Shown piece by piece: positions 1 to 12,265 of a stretch of DNA of 64,000 nt. A model generated the notes under the pieces. That model was given only the letters and a program-made list of their open reading frames with translations. It was not told the origin of the DNA and ran no database searches. The stretch covers positions 45,212,758 through 45,276,757 of the forward strand of contig JANAVB010005597.1 of assembly GCA_029216955.1 (NCBI GenBank). Reading direction: 5' to 3'. Numbering within the stretch: position 1 is the first letter of the stretch; every line of letters starts with the position of its first letter. This stretch comes from Iris pallida. Its lineage: Eukaryota; Streptophyta; Magnoliopsida; Asparagales; Iridaceae. Position numbers and translations under genes: made by a program.

Positions 1-337
1 GCCACGGGACGAAGGACCGAGTGTCATTTTCAAAGCACGCCGTGCAGCAACTCTAAGCCGACCGTGGGACGTTTTCCATGTTCTAACTCATTTTGACCCA
101 TCGAAATTATTCTCTTAGCTATGTGGATTCATCTCTTTTATTATTAAGCCTATTTGTGCAAGTTGAAAATACGATTTATTATGTGAAGGCAAAGATGAGG
201 CAAGTTCACCGAAACTACCCCACCTGAGCGAGCGGTCGCCTTGACCGAGATGTCTTCGAGTCGCCGTTGTAAGGCTAAGTCCGAACGCCGTCGGCGTTTC
301 GATTCCTCCGATTGACTGAGCAGGACGGGGCACTACA
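1..337 (-). repeat. 3' LTR of the left element, partial
   Basis: The sequence ends in CACTACA, which is TGTAGTG on the minus strand and so the start of the LTR in element orientation. It matches 4602-4938 at a constant offset of 4601. The observed differences are mostly C/T or G/A, as expected from methylated-cytosine decay. The rest of this LTR lies before the window. Confidence 0.85.
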
Positions 338-2513
338 ACATACACCACTCAGAACAAGTCTCGTCCTCGAGACTTACTGAGTACTTACTTATTGACTTAT
401 CACCTTACTCAACATTCAGGAACTCTCGCATACACTACGCCTATGCGTTTCCTCAATCCGAGCCACGCTCGCACTACCCTCAATCTTTTCTTCGAATCTC
501 TATTTTGAAATCCTCAACACTTTCCATTCCTCAAGTCTCACTTGATTCAACTTATCACTTGGTTGGATCGTGCACATATTCCAGGCGTCCCCAAAATACA
601 TGCATTTTAGCCAAGCCTTGTGATAGAGAATCCCCATCACCACTCGAGTCAGATCGTGCACGTATTCAAGCGTCCCTGATATACATGCATCTCAACCGAG
701 CTCACGAGTGGTGCCACCATAACTCCTATCGCTTTTCGCCGGGACGTCTGCCTAATCGCTAGGCTATATCTTTTGGCTAAAGTCATTCGTCAGTATTGGA
801 ATCATAGTTCCCAAACAACAATATCAACACTGACCCCCATCATAAGGTCAAACCAAGTTGATAGTACGGGATTTTCTACCCAAGCTCGCATCACTCCGAT
901 TTCTAAACATCGAGCATCGATTCCCTACGCACATCCCAACATTCGCCGCACGGGGCCTGAGTCATTCGATAAAGCCATCCTACAACAACTCGCGTTCGAC
1001 CAAATTCTCCGACGTATCAATATCGCTCGTTCAACAAACCATTTCGCATAGTCTATCTCTTCAAACACGTTCGACATAATCTGCCTATCAAATCCTTCCA
1101 AGTTAAGCACGTTACTATGTAATTCGCCGCTAAACCATAATCCACATTTTACATTTCCGAAGTCGTCTATTCCAATTCACGAAACCGATCACAAGGTCGT
1201 CTAGCTTAACAACGTGTTGCGCCCCGATCTCATGCGAGTCAGATTAACCGCGGTGGGCATGAATCACCATGCACGCTCCCGCGAGATAGTCATTCTCATC
1301 GGGACGTAACTCTTGTTTTGTGTCTAGACTAATTCATTCTCGATGCGCGGATTGGACCTACTCAATCCTCAAGTTCATTTCATTCATCGATCACAAGTCA
1401 AAACATCCTCGAATCTTCCTTTGCATCAAACCGACAAGTCGAGACAATCAAAGTTGCCGCGTCCTGATCTTCCGAGTCCGATTGTTCCCACGACATAAAT
1501 CACCATGTCAGCGCTCACGCGGAACGATCGCCTCAAATCTGACGCAACGCATGTGCGAGGCTAAAGTTGTGCTCGCGCAAGACAAGAATATCGACGTTGT
1601 GGTTATTCGCGTAACCATCAAGACACCTTCATTTGCATCTAACATTCATCTCAACCAAAGTCCTAAGTATTGCATCCAACCGAACCATAACACTTGCACG
1701 ATCGTCCTTCGCCGAGTCAGAGTACCCCCGAGTTATCGCATATCGATCTTTGATACGCCTCAATACCATCGACGATATACGTAACCTGACGATCTTCCTT
1801 TGCAACCAATTTCGAGTCGTGCGAATGATGTTATCGTCCAACTGGATAGTCTCCTCGACATTCATAACACCAATTCCGATCATTTTCCCTCGAATCATTT
1901 ACGATATCAATTTCCTCCAACCAATTTCACGTATTCTTCATCCGTCCATCTTAAGTCATCGACCAACTTATTTTCCTCAATTCGCATCGTTCGACATCCC
2001 TGAGCCTATCGCATACACCACTCAAGGATGAAGTCATTCAACAAATCCTCAACTTAACATTTGATTCACAATCTACTTCTTCAAATTTTCTGTCCAAATC
2101 GTTCCTCGAAATCCAAGCACGCTCGTCTATATCGCACCGACGTTATTGTCGCTCGATAGTACCCCTGTCGATAGTCATCTCACTTTACCCAATCGAGTTC
2201 AACTCATTCTCGTCCGACATAATTTGAATCCCGCACTCGACTTTTCTAAGGTCGACGCAACTTTAGTGTATATGCCCAGCCCGACTTAGCCAACCGTGCT
2301 TACGCAAACCATCTTTTGTTTTGTTGTCAAAGACTGTTCTCCTACGTTTTGCAAAATAGATAGACTTATTGTATGGACATCCCGTAGGACATTTGAGAGA
2401 GAGCGCACCAACGATTTCAACTTTGCGGAAGCAACGATTCAGAGTTTGCGGAAACGGAGTTAAAGAATTCAATCGATAGTCCAAGGACGTAAAGCCGTGC
2501 TCTGATACCACTA
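338..2513 (-). other. Non-coding interior of the left LTR element
   Basis: This is the stretch between the two LTRs. The open frames in it (for example near 505-762, 1320-1784 and 1633-2031 on the plus strand) are short, overlap one another in several frames and show no retroelement motif. I see no gene. CG-rich words such as TCG and CGA recur, and their stop-poor frames probably explain the open stretches. Confidence 0.6.
2499..2510 (-). other. Primer binding site, initiator tRNA-Met type
   Basis: On the minus strand this reads TGGTATCAGAGC, the classical complement of the 3' end of plant initiator tRNA-Met. It lies three bases from the LTR end (2514). It sets the direction of the element and confirms the LTR boundary. 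Confidence 0.9.
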
Positions 2514-4938
2514 TGTCATGCCCCGCTCCCGTAGGAGCGATCGTCCTCGCTAAGGCGTGATACCGCACGAGCCTAGATTGCGCTCGTGCAAGGCGGGTTC
2601 CATAACGGTCGATTTCAGCGGCTGCGACGGGGTCGTCGCACAGAAGTTCCAAGCAGAGACGTTAAATAATAGCAGCGGAATTTAGAACAAACACAAGTTT
2701 CTCAAAAGATGATCTTTATTGATATTGAAACAAAGATTACAATGGAGCGCAAGGCCAATGTTACAAGTCTCTCAAGCTCACTCAAGCTCACTTTTTTCTC
2801 ATTACAAGTTCACTCTGCTCTCTCTCTCTCTCTCTCATCTCTCAATATTTGTCGATCCAGCGGAAGCTTCGGAAGGCGATGTCCATACATTATGTCCTGT
2901 ATAAGTCTTCAATCCATGCGGCCGCACGCTTCGAATCGCCAAGGAACTCATGTGCCTCGACGCATCCAAGCGGGCTCCGCGCCACGAGCTTCTACCTGTG
3001 CCTGCGCATGAACACTGTGTGGGTGTCAGTACTCAACTGTACTGGTGGAGTGAGCTTCTCGCCCACCCATACAAAACCTACACGTTCATTTACTTTGTGC
3101 AGCTTAAATCCCTTTTCGATTGTCTTTCTACTCTTGCCTTAGGTTCAGTTTTTAGGACCGGCGCCTTGGCGCAACTTGTGTGTCAAAACCATCTCGTGCT
3201 TGCAATATCAACGTTACTCATACTTTGCCTCTAGACCACTTCTCGTGCCACAATGTTAACCTATCAGGTCGTGCTTGCCTTTCGGCCAGAATCAGAGACG
3301 CAACTACGCGGTAGTACCCAATTTTCTTACGATCGTGCTATAACTCCTTTGTGCCGTGCCTCGCAACTCAGTGCGACTCAACCATATCGCCGCCTCGCGG
3401 CCCCTTTGTTACTTTGATCGCCAACTGACCCAATCAAGACTTGTGGGTTTAGTGTTACACGACTGACTTTGCCTTGCGGCGGTTTCCCGACTTACACTCA
3501 AACAACTCAACCAACTTATGCAACTATATGCCGACAACTCAAGACTCAATGCCACATCTCGTGCCAAAGCACGTCGCCTATGTTGTAGCCATTCTTTAAG
3601 TCCAATACTTGTATTCTAGCTTGTATACACCTTCGACAACTTAACTCAATCCAAAGGTATACCCGCGGATCTGCCGCTATGCCGACTCATCTATATGATT
3701 TGGTCACTGACTCCTAGAGCCATAGTGGACTCCTTTTTGCTGAGTATAGGATGGACCTTCTTTGGGTAGCTAGCCCTATTCCGCGTCCACCGAATACTTT
3801 GCCCCAGGCGCAGCTTGGCTCCCAGAGCCTTTATGTTTCCTTAGGCCGCAATCGGTCCCGTGGCGCCACAGGTTGCCGATTCGGGGAAACTCTACCTTGT
3901 CGACAAGTTGTCCATGACCATGCAAGACCGACTCAAACTGACGTCTCACATAGTCATTCACTTCTGGTGTTACCATCTCTTTTAGTGCCATTCCTCTCTT
4001 TTAGTGCCATTTCTCACATATGAGATCTTGCCTCGACGACCCGTAGTCGCGAGCATTGTTCTTTCTTGCCTCAACGACCCAGTCGTGAGCATTTCTTTCT
4101 TTCTTCCTTTCTTTTAGCTCAAGACAACAACTTATTTAGACACTTTCCAAAACTCAACTAATCAATCGTGGCCTGTGCCTTTAAAAACTCTAGGATCGTA
4201 CAATCGTGCCTCAACTCGACTTCCGCTCTACGCGGCGCTATCGCCCAAGTCATACTTTATATGACGGGCCGTGGGATCGTGGGACTATTTAAGTTGACAG
4301 CCGAAGAAAGAGCGGGACAGCACTAGAAATGACTTAGGTCGATCGGCATAACTTTGCCTAACTTAATCGAGCCTATAACTTGACTTAAGGGACGAGCAAA
4401 GGCTATGCCAAGCCTTGCGTTTATGGAAACGTGCATGCTTTGTCGAGCATTTATGTGGGCAACGCCTATGACTTAGGCCAACTCAAGTGTCGGGACAATT
4501 CGTCGGGACCGTGCATGCTTTAACAAGCATTCACGCAGGCGACGCCTATGACTTAGGCTATTTCATAACTTTGTGTCGAAGACCAACTTCCCTTCTCCCA
4601 AGCCACGGGACGAAGGACCGAGTGTCATTTTCAAAGCACGCCGTGCAGCAACTCTAAGCCGACCATGGGACGTTTTCCATGTTCTAACTCATTTTGACCC
4701 ATCGGAATTATTCCCTTAGCTATGTGGATTCATCTCTTTTATTATTAAGCCTACTTGTGCAAGTTAAAAATACGATTTATTATGTGAAGGCAAAGATGAG
4801 GCAAGTTCACCGAAACTACCCCACCTGAGCGAGCGGTCGCCTTGACCGAGATGTCTTCGAGTCGCCATTGTAAGGCTAAGTCCGAACGCCGTCGGCGTTT
4901 CGATTCCTCCGATTGACTGAGCAGGACGGGGCACTACA
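2514..4938 (-). repeat. 5' LTR of the left element, complete (2425 bp)
   Basis: Plus-strand ends are TGTCATGCC and GCACTACA, so the LTR has TG/CA termini in both readings. The left boundary is fixed by the adjacent primer site and the right boundary by the match to 331-337. The five bases after it (4939-4943, CCTAC) are the presumed target duplication, but its partner is off the window. Confidence 0.8.
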
Positions 4939-6428
4939 CCTACAGTAATTGACTAAGGCTAATAAACTAGAATAATTCAGTAGACATGAAGAGATTTCCA
5001 GCTACAGGCAATCCCGTTATCTGGGCGCATTAAGTGGACTTGTAGCCTACCGACGAGTAGGGCATATTTCCAGCACACAGTCACATGTTGCATTCTTCAT
5101 TAACGGACATTCGACCTGGATAACCGGATAGTCTGCAGGGCTTGTGGCTGTTGGGATAATCCCATTGCATCTTGCTAATAACTAGGCCTGTGATAACCTT
5201 AGTTAGTTAAAAGTATCAAGCCGTACTCTTGATTGGCCGTGATTGATTAGATGGAGTTTATTCCAGCTTAGTCTTATCCTGATCCTGTGCAAGATTGTGA
5301 CATGACATGATTATTGATGCTTGCCTTAACAATAACGATGGGGGGTCCAGTTCTGTTCAGGCGAAGGGTTACAACCCCGGTTCTTGTTTGGTTTAAGGGT
5401 TGTAACCTGGCTCCCGGAGCAGTTATGTATCCTCTCTTCGTTTATTGTCTTATTGCAACCCCATGTCATATTCGTTATATTTTACCTTACCTTAATACCA
5501 TGATTATTTATACTGGCCTTAGCGATAAAGATCGGGGGTCCAGTTCTGTTCAGACGAAGGGTTACAACCTCGGTCCTTGTTTGGTTTAAGGGTTGTAACC
5601 TGGCTCCCGGAGAAGTTCTGTGTCTTCTCTTCGTTTATTGTCTTCACTGTACCAATAGTATTTGAGACGGATTTCTATTCAGGTGAAGGGCTGCAACCCC
5701 GGTCCTTGTTTGGTTTAAGGGTTGTGATCTGGCTACTTGAATGGTTTTTTCGTACTCAGTTTACTGTTGTTATCTCTATTATTATCAGTTCTTTATTTAT
5801 TACCTTTAATATTCTATTGTGATATGCTGATTTTAGTTCCTAAGTGAAGCCTCCTTTGTGGCACATGCTCTTTCTGGGGTCTGACCCAGCTGGTTTTGTG
5901 TGGCCAGATATCGGAGCAGCACCAGAGGATCCACCTGTCTTCCAGCCAGATGGTGACCACCATGCGTAACCCTGGCAACGAGTGGGTTTCTTTTTGTCCT
6001 CCCACTTTATTGTAAAAATTATTCTTTTGAGGCGTTTAGCCGGCGAGCACGTGTTAGCTCGTATTGCACCTTTATTTACTGTCCGCCTACGGACTGTAAC
6101 ATGATTGACAGATCCTAGGGTTGATCATCTATGACTGAACTCTTGCTAGTCTTGACATTTTGTACGACTAGCTTCATGATCATCCAATATGTAATGTATG
6201 GGACGCCTTGCTATTATATATTTGCTGCTCTGACATCTTGTAACTATTATTGCTTGCTTGAGATTGAGACAATAGGCTGGTTCATGACCATAGGAGACTG
6301 TTGGCTTGTTGTTAAACCCTCATTTATCTAGACAGCCGTGACCGTATAGTTAGGTGGGTTGCACTTCAATATACGTAGCTGGCTATGTACGCCCCCGCGC
6401 TCCAGTATTCTGGTTCAGGGGCGTTACA
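4939..6428. repeat. Family S LTR, right-hand part (LTR copy S1)
   Basis: The sequence aligns along its length with the right-hand parts of 7982-10618 and 33596-36412. All three share the block around TCTTTCTGGGGTYTGACCC, the block around GATCCTAGGGTTGAT and an end of GGGGCGTKACA. Its left part was displaced off the window when the element at 1-4938 inserted into it. The final bases read GTTACA rather than GTGACA. The following five bases (ACTTG, 6429-6433) also occur at the homologous point of LTR B (near 12562), consistent with an insertion site there. A 190 bp hairpin-bearing block is triplicated in this copy (about 5325-5745). Confidence 0.7.
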
Positions 6429-7970
6429 ACTTGCCTGGTGATCCTTTCACAAACTGTAGTCACAAGTCGAGGATGAGCGGATGCCGATCTAGGAGCTGTC
6501 AACCTATAACACATATCGCACCATGAACCGTGCACGAAAACTATAAATCAATTCTAATGTTCTAGTTCTAAATTCATAGAATAGTGGCAAGTTGGGTTAC
6601 TAATCTAATAATAATTAATTATGGAATAATTTACTTAAAAACCTAATTTAACCTAATAATAATCTGAATATAATCTAAACATACAAGTTTGGCCAACAAA
6701 AGTCGTGTTTTCCAATATTGGAAACCATGGCACACAAATCGAGACATACCGTTGACTATCTAGTCAAATGCTGTGAACTCTAGATTTTACCTTGGTAGAT
6801 TTCAGCACCACGAGTGCGCTGGAATCAACCGTGCCGCAAAATCACGCTTTGGTCAAAAGATATTGCCGTTATGGCTAATCGTGACCAAAACAGTGATCAA
6901 CCGATCAATTCTGAGTTCAACAGAATAACTAAAATACTAGATGAACGAATTAATTTCTGGAAAAAATATATGTCGTAGAGATCTGTGTTATGTTTCCGAA
7001 ACTTCAAACGGTTCATGATTTTGATTTTCGGTCCTCCCGGAATCTCGAAAACACCGAAATATGTCATGTTTCGGACAAACGACACTCTACAAATTTTTCA
7101 GAAATTTAGGAATAATATATACAAAAATAAATAACATAGTCAGAAAGCTTACCTCGATACGAATCCAACAAAAAAAACGGCGTACGAAAAGCACGTCGGA
7201 GTTGGCGGGAATCGCTTCGGGAAGTCGGAAACCCTAGATGAGTTCTCCCACAAAAGGCTACTGAAATTTAATTAGGGTGGGCGAATATAATAATATATAT
7301 AGGAGAGAGAGAGGCGGTCACTGTAGCAGTTGGCGCAGACAGGTGGGCCCCCTGGGTGAATTTCTGGGTATTTATTTATTTAATTTAGAAAATTATTAAA
7401 AAATTATTTTAAGTCCAAATAAATCAAAATAAATTGCAGAAAAATCCAGAAAAATTCTAGAAAATTCTAGAAAATATTTCTAAGTGTCTAGAATATAAAT
7501 AAAATATTTTAACACAAAATATCATCGTGTGACCTCGCAGTAAATTCCAAAAACCTATAAAATATAAATTGTATATGTTTTAATTATATAAAAATTCCCA
7601 AAAATTCTAAAAAATCCAAAAAATTGTAGAAAAATACAAAAAATATATTTAACCTAATAGAGCCTAAAGAAAAATACTGGATCTCAAAAATAGTCACAAA
7701 TGGCCCCAAAATAAATTGTGAAAGTTATTAATAAATATAAATCTTCATAGAATAAATATTTAAAAATATATAAAAATGTCTAAAAATCATAATAGAATAT
7801 ATTATAGCTAAAGAATGCTTATAGATCCTATCTAGAGATCATGTGACTACAAGCTGGTCATAAATCACCTGTGGGCTTAGTCACAACTCCTATGATCATA
7901 GAAAAATTAAATGTAAACTAATCAAATAAAAAAATATCACTAAATTATAATCGGGATGGCAGATGCCACA
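6429..7970 (-). repeat. LTR A of element M (partial, 3' LTR)
   Basis: This is AT-rich sequence matching 12562-13705 plus 39405-39808. Shared words include CGAGGATGAGCGGATGCCGA near the left edge and TCGGGATGGCAGATGCCACA at the right edge. Short ORFs such as the 62-codon one at 6897-7085 recur in LTR B (13039-13227) with changes and are not convincing genes. Confidence 0.75.
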
Positions 7971-8775
7971 TACTATCCCCCTGTAACACCCATATTCTGA
8001 ATACGTATTTTGTCAAGCTTGCATGTATTTCAGACCTGTATTTATTTTCTCGGATTTTGGCATGTACTTGTAATTGGCTTGACTTACAGATTTTGGTTCT
8101 CGTAATTGGGTTTTACCTGGCTTGGTTTATTTTGTGGAGGAGAATTAGTTTGATTTGGTTTAGTATGGTTTAACATGCATTGGAACACCTTAGCCTATGC
8201 TCCACCCTCAACACAACACAACCCACCCTCATTAAAACTCCACCTACTTTTCTCTCTCCTCCATAATTCTCTCATTTATTTCTCCATCTTCTTCTTCTTC
8301 TTCCTCTAGACAACACCATCACCCATAGGCAAGTGCACCTTGCCACCACATGAGAACCACATTTTATTTGTTCATTAGCTAGATTAGGCCATGGTGATCA
8401 ACATTAGTGCTTGACATTTTGTGATTTAGAGTCTCCATTGTTCTAGATCTAGGTTTTAACTATTTTTGGATTTACATGGTTTTGATCTATTTTGGTTGGA
8501 TTTTTTGTGGGTTTTGATGCTTCCATGTGGAAGAGAATTCAATTTTACTCAAGTTAGACCTTTGAAAATCTAGATTTGGCTTTGATTTGGCAAAGATATG
8601 AAGATTTGAATTTTTGGTGTTCTTCTCGGCCTGGAGTAGCAGACTGCAGCCTGCGCTCTTTAGCGCAGTGCTGGACTGCGCATCCTCCTCTCGGCCTGTG
8701 CTCTTTAGCGCTGTGCCGACCGCGCAGCTTGCCCCATGGTGAACTGCGCTCAACCCCAGCGTGCAGGGACTCTTG

Positions 8776-9010
8776 TGCAGTCTGCTCTTGCGCAGTATGC
8801 TCTTGCGCAGTCTGCTCATGCGCAGTTGGCTCCTGCGCAATCTAACCCAGCTCGACTTGGACCCTGCGCACTCCATCCTTGCGCAGTTCAACCCTGCGCA
8901 ATCTGACCCCTGCGCCAACCAGCTCAGCGCGAGCCGACTTCTACGTAGCTCACTCCTGCGCAGTTGGCCCCCTGGCGCACTTGACTCCTGCGCAACCCGA
9001 CCCAAGGGAC
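8776..9010. repeat. Degenerate GCGCA-type tandem repeat inside LTR S2
   Basis: Short units around CTTGCGCAGTCTGCT and CCTGCGCAA recur at 10-25 base spacing. The same position in LTR S3 (from 34291) holds a different, longer tandem repeat. This part of the LTR therefore expands and contracts between copies. Confidence 0.6.
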
Positions 9011-9888
9011 CCTTGTGCAATCTGTCCAATCATGGAGATTTGGTTTTATTTTTCCTTAAGCTTGGCATGAACTTGATTTTACTTAATATGTTTGGAATAA
9101 CTATTGTACATGGCATGGTATGACAAGGAACTAGCCTAACACGACAGTGACCCGTAGTGGTGCACTCCTGACATGACCAACCTGACATGATAGTGGCCCG
9201 TCGTGGCGCACTCCTGACAAGTACCCTGACATGATTTATCTTGATAACTTGGTAGTGGCCCGTGGCGGCGCACTCCTGACTTGACTTGTAACTTGTAACT
9301 TGACTTGTATAACCAACTCTGACATGGTGGGTGTTCCTGCTTGCTTGCTTGTGCAATCTACTTGTCTTGTCTTGCATCATGTCTAGGACGTGACTTCCTG
9401 GTTTCCCACGGTCAGGGATTCGCACTGAACATAGATTAGGCTAATGACTAGATCAAACTATAGTTCATGGAGAATTTCCAGTCACAGGCAATCTCGTTAT
9501 CTGGGCGCTCTTAATTGGACTTGTAGCTTGCCGACGAGTAGAGCACATTTCCAGCGCACTGTCATGTGTTGCACCCTCTAAGTCACCTAAGGGTATATCA
9601 TCTCCGGGGCGATGTACCCAACCATACTCTCAACCCGCGGAAGGATAACTGGATGGTCTGCAGGGCTTGGGATTGGGAAATTCTCATTGCATCTTGTTAG
9701 TAATTAGGCTTGTGACAACCCTAGTTAGTTAAAGTAGTAAGCCGTAGTAATTGCTTGGTCGCTTGTGAATGGATGATGTCTAGCCCTGTCTAAGTCTTGT
9801 CTAGTCCCTGTACCTGGTACTCCTGAACATGATTGTTTTACTTGCTTTAACAATAATTGGGTAGAGACAAGGAGCTATTCAGGTGAAG

Positions 9889-9929
9889 GGTTACAACCCC
9901 GGTCCTTGTTTGGTTTACGGGTTGTAACC
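9889..9929. other. Conserved hairpin in family S LTR
   Basis: GGTTACAACCC and GGGTTGTAACC form an 11 bp perfect stem around a 19 base loop. The same structure occurs in S3 near 35669 with one stem change, and three times in S1 (near 5369, 5560 and, decayed, 5690). Conservation across copies suggests it belongs to the ancestral LTR. Its role (RNA folding, poly(A) region, or none) cannot be told from here. Confidence 0.6.
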
Positions 9930-10623
9930 TGGCTCCCAGAATGGTTCCACGTCCCTAGTCGATTATTGTCCTGACGTGCACTTTATTACTTGTACTTTTC
10001 TTTCATTTTCTTATGTTCTGATATGCTGGCTTTTGTTCTTATTTTGTGGCCTCCCTTGTGGCACTTGCTCTTTCTGGGGTTTGACCCAGCTAGTTTTGTG
10101 TGGCCAGATTTCGAAGCAGCACCCGAGGATCTACCGAACCTCCAGCCCGATGGTGGCGACTAGAAGGAACCCGGGCTACGAGTGGGTTTTCTATTTTGTT
10201 TCGCTCACTCTATTATAAAATTATTCTTTTGAGGCGTTTAGCCGACGAGCACCTGTTAGCTCGATGCACTTTTACTTACTGTCTGCCTACGGGCTGTAAA
10301 CGTAATTAACAAATCCTAGGGTTGATTATGTATGACTTAACTCTTGCTAATCCTAGCATTTTGTACGACTAGCTTCATGATCAGCTGATATGTAATATTT
10401 GGGACGCCTTTTATTGTATATTTGGTGGTCAAACATCTTGTAATTATATTATTTGCTTGAGATTGAGACAGTAGGCTTGACCTTAAGAGACTGTTGGCTT
10501 GTACTAAACCCTCATATCTAGACAACCGTGACCGTATAGCGAGATGGACTTCATTTCAATATACGTAGCTGGCTATGTTCGCCCCCGCTCTCCAGTATTC
10601 TGGTTCTGGGGCGTGACACCCCC

Positions 10624-11208
10624 TTAAAAATAATTTCGTCCTTGAAATTCTAATTCGTAACTATTCCTTAAAATTCAAAGTCTACTATTACCTTAATCTC
10701 CTCAAATTTTAATTCCTCAAAAATAGTTTATATCTTTCTCCTAGCCATTTTGTAACTACGAAGCTTCGAGAACTTCTACCCACCTTTGGTCACACTACTC
10801 CTCAAAACACGGTCACTAAATCTTATAACCTTCTAATTATTTGCTAACAATTCTACCGGCAGACATCTAGGCATATGGCAACTATAATATTTCATATCTA
10901 TAAACAACCAAAACTCAATAATCATGCAATATTATACTATAATTTTAGAAGTCCTGATAAATTCTAGACAACACGATCATTCGTCACCCCGGAATAGGAA
11001 GGGACGAGAATCAATGGTACGGGAAGGCAAGGGAGAATAATCGAGAACGAAATACGAAGTTTCAAAGATGGTAGAGAAATTTCTAAAAGAATTTTCAAGG
11101 CAGTGTGGATTGAGATTTCTAAAGGTTAGTCATAGTCGCAGGCTTGTATCAGTACAGTTACGTAACCGATACGATATGCTCTAACCTGTATGGGCTACCA
11201 AAAAAACT
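10624..11208 (-). other. Residual interior of element M
   Basis: Read on the minus strand this holds the region before the 3' LTR (AATTTCAAGGACGAAATT, a common Gypsy 3' motif, at about 10632-10652). At the other end it holds a candidate primer region beside 11209. About 0.6 kb separates them and I see no coding sequence. Confidence 0.55.
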
Positions 11209-11867
11209 TGTCACGACCCGTACCCGCTTTTCGGATGCGAGCACGTGAGCAAGCCCAGCTACATGTCGAGCGGACTCTAGCCCCTCTCGAATACATAAAC
11301 GCTGTCAAGGCTATGGTATACTGCCAAATCATGGCAACCAAATCTATAACTCAAATCCATATTAAGTGCACGGAACGTGAATGAACACTATGGGTCATGG
11401 TCTGCAGCCCACTAGCATATATGTTCGATAAGACTCTAAGAAAAATAACAAGAGTCTAAAACTGAATCAAGAAACAGGATATCTCATGATAAGGTATGAA
11501 GCACGAGCGGATAATAAACACAATAACGATACCTGAATCCCGCAAGCGTATCATCACATCTGCCATCCAGAACTACTAGCTAACTCCATGTAATCGCTAA
11601 ACCTGAAGAGATCATCAGGTCCTCAGAGAACATAACAAGATACATAAAAACATGCCTATCTAACAGTTTAATCATGCATGATAATATATACAGGATATAA
11701 ACAAGAAAAGACACTTAACATGGCATGAGACTACGACCAAACTGCTAACAAGTGAGACTAACGACAAGAGCTACTGACAGGTGACCATGAACTGGAATAC
11801 AAGAACAACTACACGTAACTGAACTGCTGGATGAACAAGTGAACATGAGATCAATGGAATACCAAAC

Positions 11868-12265
11868 CCTCGCCCCGAGTGGACTTGCAGGTTTGAACTA
11901 ATCACTAACCCTCGTCCCGAATGTAGACTCTCTGGTTAGTTCACGGCAAGGCACCCTCGTCCCGAGTGTGGACTCTCTGGTGCAATAAACAAGTCAACAT
12001 CCTCGTCCCGAGTGTGGACTCACGGATGTAAATAGATCAAGATAAGCACCCTCGTCCCGAGTGTGGACTCACGGGTTTGAATTAAGCACTAACCCTCGTC
12101 CCGAGTGTGGACTCTCTAGTGCAAGTCAAGTCAATACCTTCATCCTGAATGTGGACTCTCTGGTGGAAATAATCGACATCCTCATCCCGAGTGTGGACTC
12201 GCGAATGTAAACAGATCAAGGCAAACACCCTCATCCCGAGTGGACTCTCTGGTACCAAGGAAATG
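11868..12265. repeat. Tandem repeat with CCCTCGTCCCGAGTGTGGACT core
   Basis: About nine diverged units share the core CCTCGTCCCGAGTGTGGACT followed by CTCTGG or CACGG, spaced roughly 35-55 bases. The spacing is irregular and the linkers diverge, so this is an old minisatellite inside LTR B rather than a CRISPR array. A 68-codon open frame (12082-12288, minus) is a product of the repeat. Confidence 0.75.

Larger units (their letters stand above)
1..4938 (-). mobile_element. Non-autonomous LTR retrotransposon with 2.4 kb LTRs (LARD-like), cut by window start
   Basis: The segments 1-337 and 4602-4938 are the same sequence, with no gaps and about six differences by eye. They are therefore the matching parts of two direct LTRs. 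The right LTR is complete (2514-4938). Immediately left of it, read on the minus strand, is a tRNA-iMet type primer site, so the element runs right to left. The interior is only about 2.2 kb and shows no gag, protease, RT or integrase motif in any frame. This fits a large retrotransposon derivative that moves with enzymes made elsewhere. The target duplication cannot be checked because the left end is outside the window. Confidence 0.8.
7982..10618. mobile_element. Solo LTR of family S (copy S2), TSD CCCCC
   Basis: It starts TGTAACACCC and ends GGGGCGTGACA, nearly inverted termini typical of plant Gypsy LTRs. It is flanked by CCCCC on both sides (7977-7981 and 10619-10623), a 5 bp target duplication. 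Removing it restores a continuous purine-rich PPT-like tract of element M. No interior or second LTR is present, so it is a solo LTR of 2637 bp, formed by unequal recombination. The 180-codon frame at 8487-9029 comes from a tandem GCGCA-rich repeat and is not taken as a gene. Confidence 0.85.

Noticed and set aside
2263..2652. 129-codon minus ORF at the left element
   Set aside because: It crosses the LTR and primer-site boundary and shows no gag similarity, so it is a chance frame.
8487..9029. 180-codon minus ORF in LTR S2
   Set aside because: It is produced by a GCGCA-rich tandem repeat in a solo LTR. It has low-complexity RRSRLRKS-type translation and is not conserved in S1 or S3.
11868..12265. 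Regular repeats reminiscent of a CRISPR array
   Set aside because: Units vary in length, spacers are not unique fixed-length sequences, and the context is a plant LTR. It is a minisatellite.
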